Positions 38,182 to 47,572 of a stretch of DNA of 64,000 bases are shown piece after piece. The number at the start of each line of letters is the position of its first letter. Position 1 is the first letter of the stretch. The stretch is from Bacillus norwichensis (GTDB lineage Bacteria; Bacillota; Bacilli; Bacillales; Bacillaceae_C). The stretch lies in the NCBI RefSeq assembly GCF_014836955.1, contig NZ_JACSPV010000003.1:118644-182643 (forward strand), in the 5' to 3' direction. The notes beneath the pieces are model-generated. The model saw only the letters and a list, made by a program, of their open reading frames with translations, did no database searches and was not told the origin of the DNA. The translations under genes were made by a program, and so were the position numbers.

Positions 38182-38197
38182 ATGCAAACATACAATA
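38170..38197 (+). promoter_or_regulatory. Sigma-K-type promoter of dpaA-dpaB
   Basis: AC at 38170-38171, a 17-bp spacer and CATACAATA at 38189-38197 match the sigma-K consensus (AC, then CATANNNTA). The B. subtilis spoVF operon is transcribed by sigma-K in the mother cell, so the position 48 bp before dpaA fits. Confidence 0.75.
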
Positions 38198-38244
38198 AGG
38201 TGGCAAAGGGGTTCAGCAGGAGCGAAAGAAGGTGATGGAACTTG

Positions 38245-39141
38245 ATGTTGACAGATATGCAGATTGTGGTTATGGGTGGAGATGCGAGGCAATTGGAAAT
38301 CATAAAAAAGCTGACAGAATTGGATGCGAAAATATACCTTGCTGGTTTTGGACAATTGGAACAGCCCTTTTCTGGTGCTGTAAAAGAGAAGCTCCATGAC
38401 CTGAATTTTTCAAATATAGATGCGATTATTTTACCTGTTCCCGGAACTAGCTTGGAAGGAGAAGTAGAAACGATATTCTCAAGTGAAAAAGTTGTGTTAA
38501 CAGAAGAAATCCTGCAACAAACACCATCGCATTGTACGGTCTATTCAGGAATCAGCAACCAGTACTTGGATAACATCATTAAAAAATCGAAACGTAAGCT
38601 TGTCAATCTGTTTGAAAGAGACGATGTAGCCATTTATAATTCGATTCCCACTGTTGAAGGAACGATAATGATGGCCATACAAAATACGGACATAACTATC
38701 CACCAGTCATCCATTGCGGTACTCGGACTGGGGAGAGTTGGAATGAGTGTTGCTCGGACTTTTTCTTTGTTAGGAGCCGAAGTAAAGGTTGGGGCAAGAA
38801 AGAGCGAACATATTGCCAGGATAACTGAAATGGGATTGCAGCCATTTTATATAAATGATCTGAGGAATGAAGTGGACGATATAGATATTTGTATTAATAC
38901 TATACCTTATCCAATAGTCAATGCTTCGGTTATTGCCCAAATGCCTTCACATACCTTAATCATTGATTTGGCCTCGAAGCCTGGTGGCACAGATTTCCGC
39001 TATGCGGAGAAGCGGGGTATCAAGGCGCTTCTTGCTCCCGGTCTGCCGGGAATTGTTGCACCTAAAACAGCAGGACAAATTTTGGCGAATGTTCTGTCAC
39101 AATTGCTGGCAGATGAACTGGAAAGTCGAAAGGAGAAATAA
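38245..39141 (+). CDS. dpaA: Dipicolinate synthase subunit A
   Basis: SpoVFA/DpaA (298 aa), the dehydrogenase-like subunit of dipicolinate synthase, which turns dihydrodipicolinate-pathway intermediate into DPA in the mother cell for spore core dehydration and heat resistance. A Rossmann motif VLGLGRVGMSVARTF lies in the middle, with NSIPTVEGTIMMAIQ before it and LAPGLPGIVAPKTAGQILA at the C-terminus. Start ATG 38245 follows AAGGTGATGG; TTG 38242 would add one residue. It is the first gene of the dpaAB pair behind the sigma-K promoter. Confidence 0.95.
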   Translation: MLTDMQIVVMGGDARQLEIIKKLTELDAKIYLAGFGQLEQPFSGAVKEKLHDLNFSNIDAIILPVPGTSLEGEVETIFSSEKVVLTEEILQQTPSHCTVYSGISNQYLDNIIKKSKRKLVNLFERDDVAIYNSIPTVEGTIMMAIQNTDITIHQSSIAVLGLGRVGMSVARTFSLLGAEVKVGARKSEHIARITEMGLQPFYINDLRNEVDDIDICINTIPYPIVNASVIAQMPSHTLIIDLASKPGGTDFRYAEKRGIKALLAPGLPGIVAPKTAGQILANVLSQLLADELESRKEK

Positions 39142-39145
39142 AAAA

Positions 39146-39745
39146 ATGAGTTTAAAAGGTAAGCGAATCGGTTTCGGTTTAACTGGGTCGCATTGTACCT
39201 ATGATGCTGTCATTCCGGAAATTGAAAAGCTGGCGGGTGCTGGAGCGGAAGTTGTTCCTGTTGTCACTTATACAGTCAAAAGCACAGATACAAAGTTTGG
39301 TGTGAGTGATGATTGGATTGCCAAGATAGAAAATGCAACAGGAAGAAGAGTCATAGATTCGATTGTGGATGCGGAACCACTTGGACCGAGGGAGCCGCTT
39401 GACTGTATGGTGATTGCCCCGTTGACCGGAAATTCAATGAGTAAATTTGCTAATGCATTAACCGACAGTCCCGTACTCATGGCTGCTAAAGCCACCTTGA
39501 GAAATAGAAAACCTGTCGTTTTAGGAATCTCCACCAATGATGCTCTCGGATTGAATGGTGTAAACTTGATGAGGCTCATGGCTGCCAAGAATATATACTT
39601 TATTCCATACGGGCAGGACGATCCAGAAAAAAAGCCAACTTCGATGGTTGCCCGTATGGAAATGCTGTCTGATACAGTGGAAGCCGCGATCAACGGATAT
39701 CAGATACAACCAGTGATAGTCGAGAGGTTCAGGGACTTTTCTTAA
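39146..39745 (+). CDS. dpaB: Dipicolinate synthase subunit B (flavoprotein)
   Basis: SpoVFB/DpaB (199 aa), a flavoprotein-fold subunit that partners DpaA. It starts MSLKGKRIGFGLTGSHCTY, with the flavoprotein phosphate loop GSHCTYD and the conserved APLTGNSMSKFANALTDSPV. AGGAG lies 10 nt before ATG 39146, and dpaA ends 4 nt upstream, so the two are translated together. The product is used with dihydrodipicolinate made through asd, dapG and dapA downstream. Confidence 0.95.
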   Translation: MSLKGKRIGFGLTGSHCTYDAVIPEIEKLAGAGAEVVPVVTYTVKSTDTKFGVSDDWIAKIENATGRRVIDSIVDAEPLGPREPLDCMVIAPLTGNSMSKFANALTDSPVLMAAKATLRNRKPVVLGISTNDALGLNGVNLMRLMAAKNIYFIPYGQDDPEKKPTSMVARMEMLSDTVEAAINGYQIQPVIVERFRDFS

Positions 39746-39754
39746 TTGTGTTTA

Positions 39755-39790
39755 CGGGAAAAGGCGGATGCAATGATCTACCTTTTCCCG
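39755..39790 (+). terminator. Hairpin after dpaB
   Basis: CGGGAAAAGG / CCTTTTCCCG with a 16-nt loop and no strong T tract. It could be a weak terminator or stabilising hairpin separating dpaAB from asd. Confidence 0.5.
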
Positions 39791-39817
39791 CCAATTCAAT
39801 ATTTCGAAGAAAATGAT

Positions 39818-39846
39818 TTCGATCGCACTATAAAGTGTGTTAAAAT
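39818..39846 (+). promoter_or_regulatory. Possible vegetative promoter of asd-dapG-dapA
   Basis: TTCGAT and TAAAAT with a 17-bp spacer lie 69 bp before asd. The -10 is good and the -35 poor. A CACT-ATAA-AGTG palindrome sits in the spacer. Confidence 0.35.
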
Positions 39847-39914
39847 GATTATTATTGAAATGATCCTTATGAGCCTGAATACAGGCAGTTGGGATTAGGA
39901 GGAGAGTCTTTCAA

Positions 39915-40979
39915 ATGGAAAAAACTACAGGTTATCACGTCGCCATAATGGGTGCGACTGGAGCAGTGGGACAGCAAATTTTAAAAACTTTGGAAAGAAG
40001 GGACTTTCCGATTCGAAAGTTGACGCTGCTGTCATCAGCACGTTCAGCAGGTAAACAAATCCAATTTAAAGAGGAAACTCTCACAGTTGAAGAAGCTGTT
40101 CCAGAATCATTCGAAGGAGTAGATATTGCCTTATTCAGTGCGGGAGGGAGCGTATCCAAGAAATTCGCACCTGAAGCGGTGAAGCGCGGGGCAATTGTTA
40201 TAGATAATACAAGTGCATTCCGAATGGACCCTGAAGTTCCACTCGTGGTTCCGGAAGTGAACGAAGAGGCTGTAAGAAATCATAAAGGGCTTATCGCCAA
40301 TCCAAACTGTTCAACTATTCAGATGGTTGCAGCCCTTGAGCCGATCAGAAAAGAATTTGGTTTGAACAAAGTAATCGTTTCTACTTATCAGGCGGTTTCT
40401 GGTGCAGGAGCTCAAGCGATTGCAGAGTTGAATAACCAAACAAAATCTATTATTGATGAAGAAGAGTTTACACCTGAAATTCTACCAGTGGGTGGGGCAG
40501 ATAAACATTACCAAATTGCATTTAATGCCATTCCACAAATCGATCAATTCTCTGACAATGGTTATACATTAGAAGAGCTAAAAATGATAAATGAAACGAA
40601 AAAAATCATGGATCTTCCAGCTTTGAAGGTTGCAGCAACTTGTGTACGGCTTCCGGTTGAAACTGGACATTCTGAATCAGTCTATATCGAAGTTGGACAA
40701 AATGATGTAACAGTTGAAGATGTTAAGCGAGTCCTTGCAGGAGCACAAGGTGTAACACTTCAGGACAATCCGGATGAGCAAATCTATCCGATGCCGGCTA
40801 TGGCAGTAGGAAAAGACGATGTATTCGTAGGGAGGATCCGCAGAGATTTGGATGAAAAAACTGGATTCCATTTGTGGATTGTATCTGATAATCTGCTTAA
40901 AGGGGCAGCGCTAAATACTGTCCAAATCGCAGAAAGTCTTGTCAAGTTGGGATTAGTATCAACGCCGCAGCACAGCTAA
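39915..40979 (+). CDS. asd: Aspartate-semialdehyde dehydrogenase
   Basis: Asd (354 aa) reduces aspartyl phosphate to aspartate semialdehyde with NADPH, the branch point to lysine/DAP, threonine, methionine and dipicolinate. NADPH loop GATGAVGQ is at 13-20 and the nucleophile is C132 in NPNCSTIQ. The segment [15 protein letters not shown] carries substrate-binding residues. GGAGG lies before ATG 39915. It is followed 22 nt later by dapG, forming the asd-dapG-dapA operon. Confidence 0.97.
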   Translation: MEKTTGYHVAIMGATGAVGQQILKTLERRDFPIRKLTLLSSARSAGKQIQFKEETLTVEEAVPESFEGVDIALFSAGGSVSKKFAPEAVKRGAIVIDNTSAFRMDPEVPLVVPEVNEEAVRNHKGLIANPNCSTIQMVAALEPIRKEFGLNKVIVSTYQAVSGAGAQAIAELNNQTKSIIDEEEFTPEILPVGGADKHYQIAFNAIPQIDQFSDNGYTLEELKMINETKKIMDLPALKVAATCVRLPVETGHSESVYIEVGQNDVTVEDVKRVLAGAQGVTLQDNPDEQIYPMPAMAVGKDDVFVGRIRRDLDEKTGFHLWIVSDNLLKGAALNTVQIAESLVKLGLVSTPQHS

Positions 40980-41001
40980 ATTAAAAGTTTGGGGTGTTAG
41001 A

Positions 41002-42243
41002 ATGAAAGTTGTAGTTCAGAAATTTGGTGGAACATCCGTAAAAAATAGTGAAACACGTGCTCATGCAAAGAGACATATACAAAAAGCTCTTGATAACGGC
41101 AACAAGGTAGTTGTCGTTGTATCAGCGATGGGGAGAAAAGGGGACCCATATGCAACAGATACATTATTAGGTTTGATTGGCGATAAAAAAACAACCCTTA
41201 CCAACAGAGAAAAAGATATGCTCGTATCCTGCGGCGAGACAATCTCAAGTGTCGTTTTCACACATATGTTAAATGAGAAAGGTATTAAAGCGACAGCATT
41301 ATCAGGTGCACAGGCAGGTTTTCTTACAAATGTTGATTTTACAAACGCCAAAATTTTGAAAATGAACTGTGGTCGGCTTAAGGAAGAATTGAAGACATAT
41401 GATGTAGTCGTCGTCGCTGGCTTCCAAGGAGCAGCGGAAAACGGTGATGTTACAACAATTGGCCGAGGGGGAAGCGATACTTCAGCAGCAGCTCTTGGAG
41501 CGGCATTGAATGCAGAATTCATTGATATCTTTACTGATGTTGAAGGAATGATGACTGCTGATCCGAGAATTGTTAAAAAAGCGCGTCCACTTCCAGTTGT
41601 TACATACGATGAAGTGTGTAACATGGCTTACCAGGGAGCGAAAGTCATTCATCCACGTGCGGTTGAAATTGCTATGCAAGCTAAAATCCCACTTAGAATC
41701 AGGTCGACTTATTCCGATTCACCAGGCACCCTTGTTACAACGTTGGATCGCAAAATCGAACAGCATGAAGTGCGCGACCAGTTGGTCACTGGAATCGCTT
41801 TTCTGGAAAATATCTCTCAAATAAAAGTTACAGCAAAAAAAGGACAGTATAATTTCCAGTCCGAAGTCTTTAAAGCAATGGCTAATGCAAATATTAGCGT
41901 CGACTTTATCAATATCTCACCAACAGGAGTAGTTTATACGATTCCTGAAGATACTGTCGAACGTGCTGTTGCTGAATTGAATGCAGTAGGTTATGATCCG
42001 GTTGTGGAGCAAAAATGTGCGAAAGTGTCCATTGTTGGTGCTGGCATCACAGGGGTTCCGGGCGTTACAGCTAAAATTGTAACTGCCTTGGCTGAAAGGG
42101 AAATCCGAATTCTTCAATCGGCTGACAGTCATACAACAATCTGGGTCCTTGTTGAAGGAAATGAATTGGAAAATGCAGTAAATGTATTGCATGATGCGTT
42201 TGAATTGCAAAATGAAAAAATTGAATATGAATTATATGATTGA
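41002..42243 (+). CDS. dapG: Aspartokinase I (DapG type)
   Basis: Aspartate kinase (413 aa), the entry to the aspartate family pathway. It has an amino-acid-kinase N-domain (VVQKFGGTSV at 4-13, GRGGSDTSAAALGAAL) and two C-terminal ACT domains (starting near residues 265 and 345) for feedback control. In B. subtilis DapG is the DAP-inhibited isozyme; position between asd and dapA supports that. GGGGTG lies before the ATG. The stop is 11 nt before the dapA start. Confidence 0.95.
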   Translation: MKVVVQKFGGTSVKNSETRAHAKRHIQKALDNGNKVVVVVSAMGRKGDPYATDTLLGLIGDKKTTLTNREKDMLVSCGETISSVVFTHMLNEKGIKATALSGAQAGFLTNVDFTNAKILKMNCGRLKEELKTYDVVVVAGFQGAAENGDVTTIGRGGSDTSAAALGAALNAEFIDIFTDVEGMMTADPRIVKKARPLPVVTYDEVCNMAYQGAKVIHPRAVEIAMQAKIPLRIRSTYSDSPGTLVTTLDRKIEQHEVRDQLVTGIAFLENISQIKVTAKKGQYNFQSEVFKAMANANISVDFINISPTGVVYTIPEDTVERAVAELNAVGYDPVVEQKCAKVSIVGAGITGVPGVTAKIVTALAEREIRILQSADSHTTIWVLVEGNELENAVNVLHDAFELQNEKIEYELYD

Positions 42244-42254
42244 GGTGTGAGTGT

Positions 42255-43145
42255 ATGGCTCAATTTGGCAGGGTATCAACGGCAATGGTGACACCCTTTG
42301 ATATTAAAGGAAATGTTGATTTCCAAAAAACATCTAAACTTGTAAATCACTTGATAAATAGTGGTACGGACTCTCTTGTCGTGGCCGGAACAACCGGTGA
42401 ATCTCCTACTTTGACGACTGAAGAAAAGCTAGCCCTTTTTGAACATGTTGTCAAAGAAGCGGCTGGCCGTGTTCCTGTTATTGCCGGTACAGGAAGTAAC
42501 AATACGTATGAATCCATCGAATTGACCAAAAAGGCCGAGGAGCTTGGCGTCGATGCAATCATGTTAGTTGCACCGTATTATAATAAACCAAACCAAGCAG
42601 GTTTATTTAAACATTTCGAAGCAATTGCTGGCGCCACAAAATTGCCTGTCATGCTTTACAATATTCCGGGAAGATCATCGATAAATTTATTGCCTGATAC
42701 TGTTATTGAACTGTCAAAAATTGATAACATCGTTGCAATTAAAGAGGCGAGCGGCGACTTAGATGCCATGGCAAAAATTATCGCTAATACGCCTGATGAT
42801 TTTATTTTGTACAGTGGCGATGATGCTCTGACATTACCGGTGCTTTCCATTGGCGGTGTGGGAATTGTTTCTGTTGCCAGCCATGTGATCGGAGAAGAAA
42901 TGCAAGACATGGTAAAATTATTCTTAAATGGTGACCATGCAAAGGCAGCGGTTATACACCAGCAGTTGCTTCCGTTTATGAAAGGTATTTTCAAGGCACC
43001 TAACCCTGGACCAATTAAAACAGCATTGCAGTTTACAGGATTGGACGTAGGATCTGTGCGCTTGCCGCTTGTTCCTTTATCTGAAGAGGAAAGATTGGAT
43101 TTGCAATCTGTATTGAATACAGTAAAAACAATCTCCAAAAGCTAA
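42255..43145 (+). CDS. dapA: 4-hydroxy-tetrahydrodipicolinate synthase
   Basis: DapA (296 aa) condenses pyruvate and aspartate semialdehyde. It is a TIM-barrel aldolase with Schiff-base lysine K163 in VAIKEASGDL, tyrosine Y135 in MLYNIPGR and the TTGES pyruvate-carboxylate motif at 46-50. The product feeds peptidoglycan DAP and, with DpaAB just upstream, spore dipicolinate. Start ATG 42255 follows GAGGTG; an upstream TTG-type extension at 42240 overlaps dapG. Confidence 0.97.
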   Translation: MAQFGRVSTAMVTPFDIKGNVDFQKTSKLVNHLINSGTDSLVVAGTTGESPTLTTEEKLALFEHVVKEAAGRVPVIAGTGSNNTYESIELTKKAEELGVDAIMLVAPYYNKPNQAGLFKHFEAIAGATKLPVMLYNIPGRSSINLLPDTVIELSKIDNIVAIKEASGDLDAMAKIIANTPDDFILYSGDDALTLPVLSIGGVGIVSVASHVIGEEMQDMVKLFLNGDHAKAAVIHQQLLPFMKGIFKAPNPGPIKTALQFTGLDVGSVRLPLVPLSEEERLDLQSVLNTVKTISKS

Positions 43146-43148
43146 AGA

Positions 43149-43186
43149 AATCCTCTGGTGGTATCTTTTCACCAGGGGATTATTTA
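43149..43186. terminator. Convergent terminator between dapA and the histidine kinase gene
   Basis: AATCCTCTGGTG / CACCAGGGGATT stem, 12 bp with one G-U. The kinase stop codon (43180-43182, minus strand) lies in its right arm, so the same hairpin can serve both directions. Confidence 0.75.
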
Positions 43187-44610
43187 ATGTTTGCGGGTGT
43201 CTTAGAAGGGCTGAAAGCTGGAAGAAGTACGCTGATAGTAGTACCTTCATTGATTTTGCTTTCAATGCTTATCGTTCCAGCGTGATTCTTGATAATCCGA
43301 TTGCAAATCATCAAACCTAAACCAGTTCCTTTTTCTTTTGTACTGTAAAAGGGCTCACCTAAATTGGATATTCGTTCCTCCGGGATTCCCATGCCTTCAT
43401 CTTGGATTTTAGTCATGATTTCCCCATTGCTTGTCCTAATGGCACTAACCATGATTCCTCCTCCGTTCGGCATTGCTTCGATTGCATTTTTCAGCAAATT
43501 GATAAAAACCTGTTTTAATTTGTTTGATTCTCCTTTTATAAGTGAATCGCCCAGATCTATATCCAGTTTAATTTCAACATTATGAAGTAGAGCTTCTGAA
43601 CGAAAAAGATCAACTGTCTCCTCCAACAAAATGCCGATATCGACTTCTTCCATTTTGGAAGGCTGCGGCTTTGCCAAAATCAGTAAATCGCTGACAATAT
43701 CCTCGATGCGCTCTAATTCGTTTAGCATGACCTCGAGATAGTCATTATGCTCTTCTTTTTTTAATAATTGCGTGAAGCCTTTAATAGCTGTCAAGGGATT
43801 TCGAATTTCATGAGCAATACCAGCAGCTAATTGTCCGACAACAGATAATTTCTCGGTTCTGTGCATAATTTCTTCCGCTTTCTTTTGTTCAGTCAAATCT
43901 CGAATCAAAATTTGAAACGTTTCTCTTTCTTTATAAATAGTCGGAATCAATTTGACTTGGACATATTTTTTCAATCCGTCATGTCTTGAAACAGTAAGCT
44001 CAAATGTGCCGTCAATACCATTTTGCATAAGGTGACGCCTTACCTCCCCATGCGAGGCAGGAAAAATAAAATCAAAGATTGACTTGCCAATTACCTCTTG
44101 TTTACGTGTCACACCGAACAGCTTTTTGGCAGTATCGTTAATATAAATCCAATGACCGCTTTTTGTAATGATGCCGACAGTGTCTTGGAAATTTTCAACA
44201 AGCAAACGGTACATTTCTTTATTCTCTTCCAATTGTGCTTTAGTAGCAATCTGATTTGTCACATTCCTTGAAATCGTGGAGAAACCTATTGGTTCATTAC
44301 TTTCGCAATATGGTATCACCGTGGTTTCAAGCCAGATATAGTCCCCTTCCTTTCGGCAGAAACGATATTTTACCCGTTCATACGATTGAGTCGAGCAAAT
44401 ATCCTTTAACGTTTTTCTGTCGCTCGGATGAGAATAAGCGAAAAGAGAGGTGTCTAAAAGTTCTTCGGGTTTATATCCAAGCAAAGTATCTGACGTAGGG
44501 GATACATATGAAAAATCGCCATTGGTTGAATGACATGAGAAAAGAATATCTGAGTATTGAATAAACGAACGATAAATTTCTAGTTCCTGGAGCAGGTTTC
44601 TCTTGTTCAT
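43180..44610 (-). CDS. PAS-domain sensor histidine kinase, sporulation-kinase-like
   Basis: A 476-aa soluble kinase with no membrane segment. There are two PAS domains (about 10-120 with YVSPTSDTLLGYKPEELL, and 130-245 with GHWIYINDTAKKLFGVT), a HisKA dimerisation domain with phospho-accepting H267 in AHEIRNPLTAIKGF, and an ATPase domain (N375 in NAIEAM, DEGMGIP, GTGLGLMICN). The architecture matches Bacillus KinA/KinE-type phosphorelay kinases, which feed Spo0F; no response regulator gene is adjacent, consistent with an orphan kinase. AGGAG precedes ATG 44610. It is inserted in reverse orientation between dapA and rnjB. Confidence 0.85.
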   Translation of the reverse strand: MNKRNLLQELEIYRSFIQYSDILFSCHSTNGDFSYVSPTSDTLLGYKPEELLDTSLFAYSHPSDRKTLKDICSTQSYERVKYRFCRKEGDYIWLETTVIPYCESNEPIGFSTISRNVTNQIATKAQLEENKEMYRLLVENFQDTVGIITKSGHWIYINDTAKKLFGVTRKQEVIGKSIFDFIFPASHGEVRRHLMQNGIDGTFELTVSRHDGLKKYVQVKLIPTIYKERETFQILIRDLTEQKKAEEIMHRTEKLSVVGQLAAGIAHEIRNPLTAIKGFTQLLKKEEHNDYLEVMLNELERIEDIVSDLLILAKPQPSKMEEVDIGILLEETVDLFRSEALLHNVEIKLDIDLGDSLIKGESNKLKQVFINLLKNAIEAMPNGGGIMVSAIRTSNGEIMTKIQDEGMGIPEERISNLGEPFYSTKEKGTGLGLMICNRIIKNHAGTISIESKINEGTTISVLLPAFSPSKTPANIK

Positions 44611-44813
44611 GCAGAGTCTCCTTTTTCATTATGAATTCGCATAATTATAAAAATTGTATCACATTTTCGACGCTTTTTTATCATAAGCTTTAGACTATTT
44701 TTGCATTCACTCGCCAATTTCCGTATTGGTTGAACATGGAATTCACAATCAAGTATAATGGAGTGTAACTGATGAAGATCGGGAATACATACACCATAGG
44801 AGGAAGAAATATT

Positions 44814-46484
44814 TTGACTAAAATAATAAATGACAACATAAAAATAATCCCGCTCGGAGGAGTGGGGGAAATTGGAAAAAATATGTATGTCATCGAAATT
44901 GATTCGGATATTTTCATTATTGATGCCGGGTTGAAATTTCCAGAAAATGAAATGCTGGGCATTGATATTGTTATACCAGACACAACGTGGCTGGAGGAAC
45001 AAAAAGACCGAGTCAAGGCAATTTTTCTAACGCACGGACACGAAGATGCAATTGGAGCACTGCCTTATGTGTTGCAGAAGATAAGTGCTCCAGTTTACGG
45101 TACAAAATTAACGATCGCATTAGCGAAAGAAAAAATGAAAGAATTCGGACTGAAGACATCCAGTCGTTTTCATACTGTCAGATCAAATTCCAGGATTAAA
45201 TTTGAACGCACAGTGGTTACATTTTTCCATACGACTCACAGCATCCCGGATTCAGTTGGGGTTTCTATACAGACGTCTGAAGGAAAAATCGTTCATACGG
45301 GTGATTTTAAATTTGATCAGGCCGCTACAGAATTATATCGTGCTGAAATTGGAAAAATGGCGAGTATCGGTGATTCTGGTGTACTATGCCTTTTATCTGA
45401 CAGCACTGAAGCAGAAAACCCAGGCTTTACGATTTCGGAGGCTGTCACAGAAAGAGAACTGTCCAATACATTTCACACTGCGCAAGGAAGGATTATTGTT
45501 GCCTGCTTTGCATCTAATTTCATAAGAATTCAGCAAGCTTTGGATGCAGCATATGAAAATGGAAGAAAAGTGGCAGTAGTTGGAAAAAGCATTGAGCGGA
45601 GCTTTGAAATTGCCCTTAAGCTTAAATACCTTTCATTGGCGTCTGAAGAGCTTATGGTACCGATTAAAGACATCCCGAAGTATAATGATAACGAAATTGT
45701 TATTATTTCGACAGGGACAATGGGTGAGCCTTTTGAAGCATTACAAAAAATGGCCAGACAAAATCATAAGCAAATCAATATTAAAAAAGGCGATACTGTT
45801 TTAATTACAGCAACTCCTTCACCTGGGCTAGAAACCTTCATGTACAAAACGATTGATCTTTTATACAGAGCGGGAGCAGTTGTCAGTACGCCGTACTTTA
45901 AAATTCATGTTTCGGGGCACGGGAGTCAAGAGGATCTCAAGCTCATGCTTAATTTGATGAAGCCTAAATTTTTCATTCCAATTCAGGGAGAATACCGGAT
46001 GCTTTTTGAGCACGCTAAACTGGCTGAAAGAACAGGCTTAAAAAAGAATCAGATATTCATTCCGAGCAATGGAGAAGTTGTTGAGTACAAAGATGGAAGA
46101 ATGTCAGTGGGAGGGAAAGTGCCTGCTGGAAATATATTGATTGATGGAATCGGTATTGGAGATGTCGGAAACATTGTCCTGCGGGATCGCAAGCTGCTTT
46201 CACAAGATGGAATTTTCACTGTCGTTGTGACACTGGATAAAAAGAATAAGAAAATTGCATCGGGACCTGAAATCATTTCGCGTGGTTTTGTTTATGTAAG
46301 GGAGTCGGAGAAGCTGATAGAGGAATCAACAAACATTGTCCAGTTGATTGTTGAACAAGCTATATCCGAGGGTTCTTTCGACTGGGCGGGAATCAAGCAG
46401 GACATCCGGGATAGGCTGAACCAATTTTTATTTGATCAGACTAAACGCAGACCGATGATACTGCCAATTATCATGGAAGTATAA
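44814..46484 (+). CDS. rnjB: Ribonuclease J2
   Basis: Metallo-beta-lactamase/beta-CASP RNase (556 aa), partner of RNase J1 in mRNA decay and rRNA maturation. The metal motif reads HGHEDAIG (H74, H76, D78) with alanine in place of the second-shell histidine of HxHxDH, a deviation that, like that of B. subtilis RnjB, predicts weak catalysis. The beta-CASP domain and the C-terminal GNILIDGLG-like region are present. Start TTG 44814 is 10 nt after AGGAGG and gives the B. subtilis length; ATG 44772 lies before that site. Confidence 0.95.
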   Translation: MTKIINDNIKIIPLGGVGEIGKNMYVIEIDSDIFIIDAGLKFPENEMLGIDIVIPDTTWLEEQKDRVKAIFLTHGHEDAIGALPYVLQKISAPVYGTKLTIALAKEKMKEFGLKTSSRFHTVRSNSRIKFERTVVTFFHTTHSIPDSVGVSIQTSEGKIVHTGDFKFDQAATELYRAEIGKMASIGDSGVLCLLSDSTEAENPGFTISEAVTERELSNTFHTAQGRIIVACFASNFIRIQQALDAAYENGRKVAVVGKSIERSFEIALKLKYLSLASEELMVPIKDIPKYNDNEIVIISTGTMGEPFEALQKMARQNHKQINIKKGDTVLITATPSPGLETFMYKTIDLLYRAGAVVSTPYFKIHVSGHGSQEDLKLMLNLMKPKFFIPIQGEYRMLFEHAKLAERTGLKKNQIFIPSNGEVVEYKDGRMSVGGKVPAGNILIDGIGIGDVGNIVLRDRKLLSQDGIFTVVVTLDKKNKKIASGPEIISRGFVYVRESEKLIEESTNIVQLIVEQAISEGSFDWAGIKQDIRDRLNQFLFDQTKRRPMILPIIMEV

Positions 46485-46487
46485 TGT

Positions 46488-46523
46488 TAAAACAAAAAGC
46501 GCCCATTTGGCGCTTTTTGTTTT
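46488..46523 (+). terminator. Intrinsic terminator after rnjB
   Basis: AAAACAAAAAGCGCC / GGCGCTTTTTGTTTT hairpin with T-rich 3' arm. Confidence 0.88.
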
Positions 46524-46532
46524 AGGATCAGA

Positions 46533-46720
46533 AAGCATAAAATCAGGTGAAATATTTTATTCGATTTAAGTTTTTCTATTCTAGCACGACGTACAGGAAG
46601 TACAAGTGCAAGCGAAGCGACAGGACGCGCGTTTTGAGCCTGCCGACAGACATATTAGTGCCCGAAGTCACAGGATGTGGTGACTGAGTAACTTCTTCTT
46701 CGAAACTCTTCTAAGGTTGC
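46533..46720 (+). repeat. Intergenic repeat, family with copies at 50590-50960 and 25035
   Basis: It begins AGAAAGCATAAAATCAGGTG, then has an AT-rich spacer and CTAGCACGACGTACAGGAAG, AAGTGCAAGCGAAGCGACAG and GAGCCTGCCGACAG. The order and sequence match the reverse complement of 50780-50955. No ORF is evident. It fills most of the 323-bp rnjB-tepA gap. Confidence 0.75.
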
Positions 46721-46807
46721 ACGCCCTTCACTTTTCTTAACCTCTGCATGAAAAAAACGATGTAGTTGAATACTAATTTCAATTATCTTTTGTTTTGGGG
46801 GTATTTC

Positions 46808-47572
46808 ATGAAGAAGGAACAATCATCTGATTACCAGCTTGAAAACCAACCGAATGAACCTGAAGAGTCGCCGGAGGCAAAGCCCTCCGGAATTGTCGAA
46901 AAACTACAGCAGTTAGGAACAACAAACGTCCCTGGTCTTAGCCAGGATGCAAATATTCACTGTTTAACGATCATTGGCCAAATTGAAGGGCATATGCAGC
47001 TGCCCCCTCAAAATAAGACTACGAAATACGAACATATTATTCCGCAGCTCGTGGCAATTGAACAAAATCCAAAAATCGAAGGTCTCCTCGTCATTTTGAA
47101 TACTGTAGGGGGAGACGTCGAAGCGGGACTCGCGATATCGGAAATGATTGCAACCTTATCCATACCATCTGTGTCAATCGTATTAGGGGGAGGCCATTCA
47201 ATTGGTGTGCCAATTGCTGTATCGTGCTCTTACGCATTTATCGCTGAAACTGCCACTATGACAATCCATCCAATTCGCCTGACTGGCTTAGTTATTGGTG
47301 TTCCTCAATCATTTGAATATATGGATAAAATGCAAGAGCGGGTTGTCCGGTTTGTTACAAAGCACTCCGATATTTCTGAAGAAACTTTCAAAGACTTGAT
47401 GTTTGCCAAGGGTAATTTGACGCGCGATATTGGAACAAACGTAATCGGACCAGATGCAGTAAAATATGGATTGATTAATGAGGTGGGAGGAGTGGGTCCT
47501 GCTATGAAGAAGCTGAACGAAATGATTGCTGCTAAAAAAGAAAATAATAAAGAAGAGAGGCTCCTACAATGA
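46808..47572 (+). CDS. tepA: ClpP-like translocation-enhancing protease TepA
   Basis: Cytoplasmic ClpP/crotonase-fold serine peptidase (254 aa). The nucleophile S131 is in [14 protein letters not shown] and the likely catalytic histidine is H154 in [21 protein letters not shown] matches the ClpP oxyanion loop. In B. subtilis TepA was linked to precursor protein export and signal peptide degradation. A polar N-terminal extension (residues 1-40) is family-typical. Start ATG 46808 follows a GGGGG site; the longer TTG frame lacks a ribosome site. It overlaps ylzJ by 4 nt. Confidence 0.9.
   Translation: MKKEQSSDYQLENQPNEPEESPEAKPSGIVEKLQQLGTTNVPGLSQDANIHCLTIIGQIEGHMQLPPQNKTTKYEHIIPQLVAIEQNPKIEGLLVILNTVGGDVEAGLAISEMIATLSIPSVSIVLGGGHSIGVPIAVSCSYAFIAETATMTIHPIRLTGLVIGVPQSFEYMDKMQERVVRFVTKHSDISEETFKDLMFAKGNLTRDIGTNVIGPDAVKYGLINEVGGVGPAMKKLNEMIAAKKENNKEERLLQ

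Noticed and set aside
37985..38245. 86-codon plus-strand open frame before dpaA
   Set aside because: No ribosome site and no recognisable family; it runs through the terminator and the sigma-K promoter.
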